DNA of 64,000 bases, taken from the NCBI GenBank assembly GCA_963969365.1, contig OZ017746.1, forward strand, positions 1,426,001-1,490,000, given 5' to 3'. This document shows, in pieces, positions 1 through 12,100 of the stretch. The DNA comes from Asterochloris sp. CNOR1 (Eukaryota > Chlorophyta > Trebouxiophyceae > Trebouxiales > Trebouxiaceae). Numbering within the stretch: position 1 is the first letter of the stretch; every line of letters starts with the position of its first letter. Both the position numbers and the translations under genes were made by a program. A model generated the notes under the pieces. The model searched no databases and was not told the DNA's origin. It saw only the letters and a list, made by a program, of their open reading frames with translations.

Positions 1-70
1 CAGTGATTCAAAACCCTGCAGCACCAGACCTTGCCAAACTCAGCTGGCCCCCCTGCAACCCCCGCCTGAT

Positions 71-2715
71 TTGCAGGGTGTGTCATCTGACTCTGGGGAA
101 GTAATCGAGGCCACCCCAACTGCAGCGCAAGAGGCATCCAGCCCCTCTGCAGATAGAGCTGGGGGAGCAGGAATGGCACCCGCTGCAAGCCTGGGCGGCA
201 AGCCCCCCAAGGTTGCAGGGCGCCCGACTGCCAGCGCCCCCAGCACAGCCCGGAAGGGCAAGCAGCCAGCCGGCCAGCCAGGCCCCGACGGCCAGGATGG
301 CATCATAGTGGTGGAGGGGGAGATGGGCTTGCCCCCGAGCCAGGACATGGGCCTGCGTGACCTGCATGACCCCATAGAAGGTGATTCAGTCCTGTTGATC
401 CCCTGCTGGTTGGGGTGGATGGCAACAGGCCTGCATCTGCCACCGGCATGCCACCGGCTGCTGTAGTGGGAGAAGGGACCTGGGACTGCACGACCAGCAT
501 GCAGCCAGCAAAGGAACGGCATGAGGCCACAGAAGGAGAGGCCTTCAGTGGCCCCACTGCATGCTGCTGGTGAGCCTCAAGCCCATGCTCTCTCAGACAG
601 AGCTGTAGAGGATGATCACATGACGGCCTTGTGACTCCCGGTGTTGAGTCTGAGACCTGAGAGCTTAGTGACATGCCAGCAGCTCCTGCGGCTGGGGCTG
701 CTCATTCTGAGGTGCTGTGGGGCTGATGCTGCAGGTGCGCAGGTGCAGTGCCAGCCAGGGCATGCCAGCAGCTCCTGCATTGAGGCGCCATTGGTGCACG
801 ACCTGCATGGCCCCTTTGAATTGTAATGCCTTGCATTCTCCTGCACGCTCATGCCGCAGGCGAGGATGCACTGCCAGCCATCACATGCCAGACAGCTGCA
901 GCACAGATGTGTGATCATAGATCATCCTTCTGGTCTGCAGGGGACAGCGCTGATATTAGCTGGAGGGGCAACGTCGAGGTGAAGCGCCATGCAGGTCAGC
1001 CAGGCTGCAAGGCCAACACGGCAGCAGTCTGACTGCAAGCTGGGTCCAGCAATGTGACTCATGTTGCCCTTGCAGCTGCCAGTCTGCAGCTTTCGATGTG
1101 TTCGGGTGATAATCTGTGCAGGCGCGTGCTCACTGCTCACAGCCCATCGGCCCTCTGCAGGTGTGGAGGCGAAGCAGCATGACCAGGCAGGCGACAACCC
1201 AAGGGACTTTGACCCTGACAAGGTGCTGAAGGACATCGACGAGGCAGTGCACAAGATGGCGGGGCATGCCACCCACACTGCCAAGGAGCTTTCCAGCAAG
1301 GTGGGCAGCTTCCTGTCCAGATCAGGCTTACAGACATGTGGCACCAAGCTCTGGGTGGGCGGAGACTGCAGTGAGTGGGCACTGGAAGGGTGCTGTTGCC
1401 GGCACCTGCCTGCCTGCCACTGTGGCAGGGCACTTCTGCTCTTGCAGCATTGCTTATCATTTGCCTGCAGGGCCGCCAATGTGCCCCTCTGGTGCAACTG
1501 CTGCCACTGCCTGCAGCTTCTCGGAGGGGCAAACGATGCCACAAGCAGCATCACCAAACTGGCCGGCTCTGTCACCCACTGGTGGGCGCACCTTGACCCA
1601 GGCGTGCCTAAATCTCAGCCGGCCTCAGGCAGCAACACACGGGGTGCAGCATCGCCTGAGCAGGTCGGTGTCCCGCTGTGACCTGCTGTCTGCCCCAACA
1701 CAAGACGGCCCTGCTGCGTACAAAGAAAAGCTCTGCTTTGCACTGATGGCAGCTTAGATCACAACTTTCCCACATGGGCATCAGCCATCAGCAGCTTGTG
1801 CTGGCCTCAAGAAGAGCATGCCCTGGGGCAAGTGACAGCCTGCTGATCAGCACCACATTGTGGCACAGGATGAATGTCAACCCCAGCTGGCCCGCGCCTC
1901 CTGGCAGTTTTGACCTCCTTGCCGTGCCCTGTGCTGCAGGACAGCCAACTGCTACAAGAGGAATTTGGGTTGGCAACCTCTGAAGAGTTGCTGGAGCGAT
2001 TTCCCTGCAGTATGCTGCAGACCTACACCTGCCTGCACAATCCTTTCACGCCCAATCAGCAGGTGTGTCCTGCTCAATTTGAGCCAGATGGCAGGTCTGC
2101 ACACTTACACCTGCCGGTAGAAGCCCTTCACGCCAAAGCCAGTGTACCCTGCTCATTGTACCTGATGCCTGCTGGGGCTGAGCTGCAACTGCTGACTCTC
2201 TCACCTCAAGAGCAAATGTTGGCCTTGAGCTAGCATGGCAAGCTGCAGCCCAGAAGCGCTTGCCTTCTTGCCGGTGCAGGTTTCGTTCCCAGGCACGCTG
2301 TACATCACTGACGCACACACCTGCTTCAGCAGCTGCACCAAGGATGGGCAGGAGGTCATTGTGATCGTCAGCCACAAGGAGACGGCAAGGGCTGCCAAGG
2401 CAAAGCCCATCAGGAAGGGTAATGCCCAGAAATCTCCCAAAGGCAGCTTGCACTTGATCCTATCCAAGCCGAGCACTGTCTCCCCTTCCCGTGTGTGCCT
2501 GTCTCCTCAACGGTGCCCTAGGTGACATGCCCACCCGTCTCCTCACAATGCTGGTCATTGATATGCTTACTCGCTATCTTGCTGCAGGTGCCTCTGCCAG
2601 TCTCAAACTGGAGTTTGGGGACAAGCAGTGGGTTGTGTTTGATGAGTTTGCAAGTGGAGGTGCGGATCTGGACAGCGTACTTGCTCTGATTGAGCACTTG
2701 ACCGACTCAGGTTGA
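71..2715 (+). CDS. GRAM-domain protein, 5' part uncertain
   Basis: Multi-exon gene whose 3' half encodes a GRAM domain, a PH-like lipid-binding fold found in membrane-contact and trafficking proteins. The recognisable core is in three exons: about 1940-2062 (..SEELLERFPC.., ..CLHNPFTPNQQ), about 2277-2419 (FPGTLYITDAHTCFSS, then EVIVIVSHKE) and about 2589-2715 (LKLEFGDKQWVVFDEF.., ending LALIEHLTDSG and stop). Upstream, 71-379 is an open, Pro/Ala/Gly-rich, probably disordered stretch, and about 1164-1300 and 1520-1665 give charged segments (DPDKVLKDIDEAVHKM; ITKLAGSVTHWW) that I join only tentatively. The start codon may lie left of the window. Domain seen from motifs; the exact function is not known to me. 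The intron after the first GRAM exon holds a decayed copy of that exon's tail. Confidence 0.6.
2101..2142 (+). repeat. intronic echo of GRAM exon tail
   Basis: About 42 bases resembling the last 42 bases of the preceding exon (2021-2062). Both carry cttacacctgcc/ctacacctgcct followed by ccttcacgcc and an AG|GT/AG|TG end, and the following bases (cctgctcaatttg / ccctgctcattgt) also match, so the duplicated unit crossed the exon/intron border. The copied donor GT has changed to TG. Confidence 0.6.
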
Positions 2716-2851
2716 GCACTGGAGCCTCACATCCTTTGTACATGCCTCGCCCACCTCTGCTGTATTTCAAGTTGGCCAGCTACTGCACCTCACTTGGGGA
2801 CATGCTACTGTGTTTTAGTTGTGTGTACTTACCCAAGTTGTATCCTTGCAT

Positions 2852-4220
2852 TCACAACACTTTTAAGATTTCACTGTAGCTGCATGGCTGAGTCTTGGCT
2901 GATGTTATGCCTGCTTGCATGCTTATCAGCTTGCTCCCCTCAGCCATGCAGAGCTGGACCTGCTGACACAGATGCAGCTCCTGCTGGGCTTGATCGCCCT
3001 GGACGCACGTCTGAGTGTGTGCCTGCTGTACAACCCCTAAGGCGTCCAGCAGCCTGCGCATCATACAATGCTGCTCATATGCTGTTGCTACATTCTGCCC
3101 CAGTGCTGCACCCTCAGAAGCAGTAGGAGCTGTGGTCCACCGCTTGAGAGCCTGCAGGTCGGCATGACATTGTCATGATGCACGCAATAGCCAGGCAGGC
3201 AGGAAAAGGTCCAGCTCTTGCCTTGACAGATCTGCACAGCCAAGGCTGCACTTACCTCTGTATGTGCCTGCCCAAAGCCCTCCTCCGCATGCATGTAGTC
3301 CTCCAAGGCCAGCTTCAGCCCATTGCTCTGTCTAAACCATGCCTGGCTGTCCTTCACAGGAGCCCCATCAGGTCTGACTGCAGCGCTGCTAGCGCCACTG
3401 TAGCATTGCTGACTGCCCATCACATCTGACAGACTGAGGGGCCCACAGCTGCTGCTTGCCGAGCTCGCGCTCTGCAGCTCAGGGCAAGCCTTGAACAGCC
3501 TGAGGTCGCTGCTCATGAGCTCAGCACAGCCAGACGCTGCTGTGTGCAGCAGCTGGGTGTCTGCAGTCCCCTCCTGGTCCCTGCAGGCAGCACGCAGTAC
3601 CTTTGCTTGCACATTAGACAGTTGGACAAGGACAGTACTATCTGCTGAGCTCGGCATTGCCTACCATGCCTCACACCTCCCGCACTCCAGTGCCAGGTCC
3701 GCCAGACCAGTCAGGAACACTTCAAGCTCCTGCTGTGACACTTCTGCCTGCCACAGAATTGTCAGGTGTCAGCTTCGGGCACACCAGCATCACTTGCACA
3801 TGCACCAGACCAGAGACTCATCAAACTCACCCTCAGCAGCTCATCTGTCAGGTGGATCCCCAACTTCTTTAGGCAGCCTGCAGCTCCTGCAATGGCAGCG
3901 GCCCTCATCTAGAGCGGTGGCTCTATTTGGCAGACATGCAAGCAGCAAAAGTGTTCATGCCTGCAACAACAAGCGCACTCTGCTCCGCATGGCTGCAGTC
4001 CACACTGCCTGGCACCTGCAGCAGCTTGTGCAGCACAAACAACACGTGCTCTGCTGTGATCGAAGTCAGAGAATCCAAGTAGCCAAGCTCCTTGAGCTTG
4101 GCCGACAGGGCAAGCTGCATTATGCTGTGCAGGTGGAAGCTGCCAGCGGTCACGGGATGTCGCTGAGAAGAATCGATGGGCAGGTCAAAGTTGCCACCAG
4201 ATCCAGCCGCAGGACATCAC
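2852..4220 (-). CDS. unrecognised multi-exon protein
   Basis: A minus-strand gene inferred from consistent exons with GT..AG borders. From its 5' side: about 4033-4200 (SIMQLALSAKLKELGYLDS, then ITAEHVLFVLHKLLQ), a short exon near 3830-3880 (CLKKLGIHLTDELL), near 3690-3765 (AEVSQQELEVFLTGLADLAL), a longer one about 3255-3640 (LSNVQAKVLRAACRDQEG.., Ser-rich middle, LALEDYMHAEEGFGQAHTE) and the last about 2852-3064 (RLLDALGVVQQAHTQTC.., then QAQQELHLCQQVQLCMAEGSK). The composition is Leu/Gln/Glu-rich and helical and may be coiled coil, as in cytoskeletal or complex-scaffold subunits. I do not recognise a family. The first exon and start codon are unresolved: an in-frame stop sits just upstream of the first conserved-looking stretch. 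Confidence 0.4.
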
Positions 4221-4423
4221 TCGGTCTGTGCTGAAGACAGTGTCGGCAGTGCTGTCTGCCTTGTTGCCTGTGCTGCTGTCCTTGCACAGCCACCATTGAG
4301 GTGCTTCAAGTGCAATTGCCTGTACTTGATTGGCAGCACGAGTTTGGTGGCCCCTTTAAGGTGGCCAGCATTGGCTCCAGCTCTAAGAAGTGCCGTGTGA
4401 GGAGGGGCAGAAGGGAGTCCAGC

Positions 4424-5714
<1,291 letters not shown>

Positions 5715-6108
5715 CTCTGGTGGCTGCTGGTGGCAGCAGCAGCTCAAACAGCGTCCCACACCCCGCAGCGTGCAACTGAGGCCCAACCTTCTGCCCATGC
5801 TTGTGTATATCAGCTGGACCACCACTTAGGCTTCATGAGCAAGGCCTGACGAGAGCTGCAGCAGAGCAGCAGCAATGAACCGAACAGCTCAAAACCTCAG
5901 TCCGAATGCCCAGAACGAAAGTGAGGGCGTTCGCAGTAGCATGGGTGGCTGGAGAGCGCCTGCCGATTGATCATCAGCCCCTGCATCCACGCAGGAGAAA
6001 TATTACTCAGATCACACGGCCGGCCTAGCATTTGCACTTGCTGCCCAGAGCTGTGTGCCTTGCCAGACACGTCTGCAAGGTGCAGGGTAGGCACCGTCTC
6101 GAGGCAGC
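5715..6108. other. spacer between AK6 and RPN2
   Basis: 394 bases without a supported exon. It should hold the AK6 3' UTR and the RPN2 promoter/5' UTR. I see no clear TATA box, tRNA or repeat in it. Confidence 0.5.
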
Positions 6109-9100
6109 ATGACTGCTGCAGTCGCAGTGTCCAGCGCATCAGGCTTGTTGTCCCTGCTGGAGGAAGAGGATGAAGGCCTCAGGCTGCATGCGCTGCAGAG
6201 CCTGAACTCTGTGGTGCATGAGTACTGGTACCAGATTGCCAGCTCAATTGCGTCTGTGGAGGCGTTTTATGAAGACGAGGAATTCAAGCACCGCGAGCTG
6301 GCTGCCCTTGTTGCTTCAAAGGTGCGTCTGGCTGCACTTGGAAGTGCCCACTGCGGCATCAACGCTTTGGGGAGGCAGCAGTCATCAAGTCTCAGCTTGT
6401 GATGCAACAGCAAGCATGCAGCCAGCTTGCCGCACCCCTTCTCACCAGACAAGACATATTTTGCTGCAGGTATTTTACCACCTTGGGGAGCTGGATGATG
6501 CCTTGACATATGCACTGGGCGCCGGCAAGCTCTTCAACATTGAGGAGCAGTCGGAGTATGTGCAGACCATCGTGGGTGGGTTGCTTGCGATGGCACGCTC
6601 TGCCCTCAGACAAGCACCCCTGGGCTCATTGCTTTGTTGAGATGTTGCCCACACTTGGCGCTCCTCTCTGATGTCACAAGGCCCACAGACTCATATTCAT
6701 CTGCCCTCAGGGCTGTCTCTTGGCTTGTTGCACTGTCACCTCCAAACCCAGAACCTACGCTCCCTTTGCTGCAGCGAGATGCATAGACCTGTACATTGAG
6801 CAGCGACAGAAGGGCGATGTGCAAGGCCCAGACGAGCGGCTGGCTTCCATTGTGCATCGCATGTTCCAGAGGTGATCCCTGCGTGCCTGGTCAGCAGACA
6901 TCGCCGCCTTTCAGTCCCTGTGGGAAGCTCCAGCTTTGTCAGGCAGCATTGCAGCTGCTCTGCAGTCATGCTGACAGCGGGATGCACGGTGTGCATGCTG
7001 CAGCAGACCTGGCTGAGGCATGCTGTGTCACAATGACTGGCTGTGTTGCACACTTTGTGCCCAGCAGCCCGCAACTACGGAACATTGTTGAAACAGTGCG
7101 CAGCAGCAGGCATGGAGGCTTTTGTGCACAATGATTGCCTTGCATTGCCTTGGAGTCAGACTGGGAGAAACAGTGGATCAGCAGGGGCGTTGCTGTTGCA
7201 GAGGGGGGTAGCATGAGCAGGCAGCTGCTTCTTTGCAGGGGTGTCAACGCTGCAGACAACCAGTGTGGGCAGGCTGTGGGCACTGCTTGCTGCTGTAGTC
7301 CATGCTCCTCAGCAGGGGCGGCTCTGCTGCAGGTGCTTCAGGGATGGCCAGTATGAGCAGGCCGTGGGCATTGCCCTCGAGGCTCGCCAGCTGGACAAGC
7401 TGGAGGAGACCATCAAGGCCAGCCCTGATGTGGTGCAGACACTGACCTACGCCCTCAAAGTCAGCCAGACCCTGGTCATCAATCGGGAATTCAGGCAGCA
7501 GGTGGGGGCAGCCTGTGGCTCCTGTGCATCACTGCTGCACTCGCAGCAAAATGATTGCTGCTGCCCTCAAGTTCAACCAGATGCTGGTTATCAGTGAGAC
7601 ACAGCCTCCGGCTCCTGCACATCTGTATTGCTAGCAGGACTGCTGATCAGCTCAAGAGACTTGTGGGCATTCCAGGCAGTAGTGTGGCTCCAGCACACCC
7701 GAGGGCTTGGCAGCAAGTTGCACTTGCTGGCAGTGTGAGCATGTGCGGCAAGTAGCCTCCAGCAGGGCACCTCCAACTGGCTTCGTGGTGCCTACAGGTC
7801 CTGCGTCTGCTGATCCGCCTGTATGAAAGTGCCCCCACCTCAGACTGGGTCAGCATCTGCCAGTGTCTCATGTTCCTGGACGATGCTCCTGAGGTTGCCA
7901 CAATTCTTCACAACCTGCTTAAGGGCTCTGAGGTGAGGCCAGGCTAGTGCCCTGATGCGCCTCTGGTCTGCATAGCCTACTGGCTTCTGCGTTCCTGGGC
8001 TGTTGATGGCCTGGAAGCCTGCACCTGTCTGTCAGGCCCTGACACCTCAGCCATGCTGCAGGGCGACCAGCTGCTGGCCTACCAGGTCTGCTTTGACCTG
8101 TTCGAGAACGAGATGCAGTCGTTTCTGCTCAAGGTGAGCCCCCGCCTCTGATGAGGCCTCCCATCAATTTTGGCTGGCCTGTCTTGTCTGCAGCAATGTC
8201 TTGTTTGCAGCAGACTCTATGCCTGTAGCACACACTTCCCCGGGCTGCAGGTCAGCACACATCTTCAGGAGCTGTCTCCACGGGCACAGCAACCTGCACC
8301 TGCAGCTGCTGGCGAGGGGCCTGAGGCCATGGACACAGATGCTGTTGCTCCCGCTGCAGACGGTGCGTGCTGGTGGGCAGGTGCAACCTGTAGCTCTGAC
8401 CTGCTCACCCTCCCACAAAGTCTCAGGCTGAACCCTGCTGACCTTGTGTGGCGGCTGCTGATGCTGCTGGTGAGTGACCACGCTGGAGGCCGCCATGTGC
8501 CATGCAGGCCTCACACATCATGCTGTGCAGCTGCTGCCCTAAGCACCACATTCATCATCAAGACAGCGACTTCATACGACTGCAGGGGCTGAGGGTGGTG
8601 CTGCTGCCCCGTCAGGTGCAGAGCAGCAGGTTGCTCCTGCGCAGCTCACTCCTGAGCAGGAGCGGCAACAAAAGCTGGAGGGAGTGCTGGCAGGCTCTGT
8701 GCCCATCCAGCTATACCTTGAGTTTCTGTACAGCCACAACCATGCTGACGTGCAACTTCTCAAGAATGCAAAGGTGGGCTTGTAGAGCCTGCAAGCTCTT
8801 TTTATCAGCTTTCTGGCACAGGCTGGCAACGATTGGTAAGCTACGGCAGTGAGCAGCGGCACTTCTACCAGGCATTGCTTTTTTCTGCCGCCAATGTACA
8901 CATCGTCATGGCTGTCCATGTGCGCCCGTGCTGCACCCTAACCTACACTTTTCTTGGCTGTGCTGTGGCAAGATGGTGTAGAGTGCCGATCCTGGCCGTG
9001 CCGACGTCTCCCTGCGTCAAGCCCAGCTCTGGCGCCTGCAAACACTGTGGAGCTGTGCAGCAATACCATCATTCTGCAAGCCTCACATGTGCACCATTGC

Positions 9101-12100
9101 CTGCAAGTTACTGTGTAGCGCCACGCCTATACGCCACCTCAATCTGTGCCCTACCTCAAATAGGCAATCCCCTGATGCAGAATGCAGTCGAGGTGCGCAA
9201 CAGCGTGTGCCACTCCGCCATCATCTTTGCCAATGCCATCATGCACTCGGGAACTACAGTGGACACCTTCCTGCGCGAAAACCTGGACTGGCTGTCACGC
9301 GCCACCAACTGGGCTAAGTTCAGTGCCACAGCTGGGCTAGGTGTGATCCACAGGTGAGCAGCACACTGGGTGTCTACTGGCTTGCAGATACACAGACTGG
9401 GCCAAGGTTGGTACCATGGCCAGCCTGATGGTATCCACAGGTGAGGTGCGCTGCTTAAGTCCGTCTGAGAACTAGCCCCAGTGCCACAAGCAGGCCTGTC
9501 ACATCATCAGGCCTACATGAATATGGATATGGATGCAGTGTCTGTCATTTGCTGCCCTGATCTGCTGTGTTTGCAGCTGCCTGGCAGACCCACAGGGTCC
9601 TTGTGACATGCATGTGGCATTGTGATGGCTGTGCAGATGCAGAGGCACACTTTAGCTCTGCAGGGGGCACCTCTCACAGGGCAGGGCACTGATGGCACCC
9701 TACCTGCCCCGCGATGGGGCTTCCAGCAGCCAGTTCTCAGAGGGTGGTGCGCTGTATGCCCTGGGTTTGATTCATGCCAACCATGGCCAGGACATCCGGA
9801 CGTTCCTGCTAGAGGCCCTTAGGGGCACACAGATGGAGGTACGCACTGCTTGCTGCAGCCCTGCAGGCCGCAAAGAGCAGCTGCCTTGTCAGCCACCTTG
9901 CCTTGCAGCTGCACCTGCTCAGCAGCCCCTGCTGCCCCCCCGCCCCCCCCCCCCCCCAAAAGCAGATTTGCTGCCCGGCTCCCTTGCAGCTGCTCTGGCA
10001 GCTCTTGCGCCCTGCTTCTGCATGGCCTGAGCTTGGAATTGGTTCACTCAGCCTTTCTTGCTGGGCGAAACGGTTGACAGCTGCACTCATTCTCCTGGGT
10101 GCGCCATCGCAGCTGTCCAGCTAGGCACGTGCTCGGCAGTCAGGCTCAGCCTGGCCCTGCTGAAGGGTGAAACCCACGTCTTGCATTTACAAAACAAGGG
10201 TGTATGTGTGCAGGTCATCCAGCACGGGGCATGCTTGGGGCTGGGCCTGGCTGCGCTTGGCACTAATGACGACGAGCTTTTCGAGGACATCAAGAACGTC
10301 CTCTATCTGGACAGCGCGGTGGCGGGCGAGGCTGCAGGCCTCGCTCTGGGCCTGCTGACTGTGGGCAGCGCCACAGATAAGGCCAGCGACCTGCTAGCCT
10401 ACGCCCACGACACCCAGCATGAAAAGGTGAGCGTCAGCAGCTTTGGTATGGTTGTTGCAGGCCCGCGCCAGCAACACCCTGCCAATTGCTGCAGGTACAT
10501 GAGGCTGAGGCGTGTTGTTGGGCCCTTTGTGTGCGTCTTCAGTGCCTAACTTGAGGGAGTCAGCCAGCAATAGTCTCATGCCTCCTCCCCCTGGCTTGCC
10601 CCTGCCTGTGCCCACTGAGGAATGTGCCACCTGCTGAAGCACCATCTCCCACAGCCCTGCCTCACATCAGCTCGTTACATGTGGCAGATCATCCGTGGCA
10701 TAGCCATTGGCTTAGCCCTTATCATGTATGGGCGCGAGGAGGGAGCAGAGACCCTGATTGAGCAGATGACACGGGACCAGGATCCCATTCTGAGGTGCGC
10801 ACAGCAGCTCATGTGCTTCCAACATGTTGTCATTGCTTCCCATGGGGCCGCGGCTGCAGCACACATGGCTGACATTCAAGCACAAAGTGAGCTCAAGGTG
10901 GGTGAGGTAGTCAATAGTTGAGTGCCTGCTGCCTGCACGTCAGCTAAGAGTATCTCTTCCCTGGCAGTGACGGAGTGCCTGCTGCTTGCTCTCTGCATGG
11001 CAAGACAGAGCCACATTGTGCTGCTGTGTACTGACCTTACACGCAGTCAACTGCGCCCCTGCTGACTGGTGTACAGGTACGGCAGCATGTTTGTCATTGG
11101 CATGGCCTATCGTGGCACTGCCAACAACGGTGCCATCCAAAAGCTGCTGCACTTTGCGGTCAGCGACGTGGCCGATGACGTGCGTAGAGCTGCCGTGCTG
11201 TGCCTAGGCTTTGTCCTGATGGGCGTCCCCGAGCAGTGCCCACGCATCGTCTCCCTGCTCAGCGAGTCATACAACCCCCACGTGCGCTATGGCGCTGCCA
11301 TGGCCGTCGGCATTGCCTGCGCCAGCACAGGTGAGCGGTGATGGGCACGCCAGCTGCTTGGCTTTGTCTGCTGTTGCCTCAGGTGTGCGCTGGGCATCAG
11401 GTGTGCGCTGGGCATCACCTGCGCCTGCGCAGGTTAGCAGCACTGGCTGGCTAGCCTGCTGCTTGGTCCTACTTGTTGATGGTGCTTTCATGTGAGCTGT
11501 GGTGCAGACCTGGCGGTGGACTCCGTCCGCATACAAGCCAGCAATGAGAGTGTGGCAGTTGGGATTGGCGTGGCTGCCTCGCCGAGTCTTGAGATCTCAG
11601 GGCAACCTACTTGGATAGCAGCAGAGCTGGATTTGGTCAGGCACTCACCTCAGATTTCAGGGTGTAGGAACATGTGCTCACCTGTGCCTGCAGGCATGGA
11701 GGATGCCATCTCGCTGCTGGAGCCGCTGCTCACAGACGCGGTGGACTATGTGCGGCAGGGAGCCCTTATCGCAACGGCCCTGGTGCTCATGCAGCAGCCC
11801 GAGAGCCAGGTGGGAGCCTGACTTTGTCCTGAGCACAGCTGTGAGAGCTGTCAGCAGATGACAAGCAGCAACCACAGTGCTCCCCTATGTGCGCCAGCCA
11901 GGGGCTGCAATGCGGAGGCCTCGTACAAAAGCAGATGGCTCCAGGCCTGCCTGATTCTGTGGTGCCAATGGCTGCTGCAGAACCCAACTGCCTTGGCCCA
12001 TGCTCTTAGCTGTTGGTACCCTGGTGCCAACACCGTGGCAAAATCTCCTGAGCTGGCGCCTGTTGCCTGCAGGTGGCCTCGTTCCGCAAGACACTCGAGA

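Noticed and set aside
922-1575. 217-codon minus-strand ORF opposite the GRAM gene
   Set aside because: No conserved motif; it is antisense to GC-rich exon/intron sequence, as are most long ORFs here.
9900-10090. Proline-rich ORFs around the poly-C tract
   Set aside because: They lie in an RPN2 intron and are products of the homopolymer.
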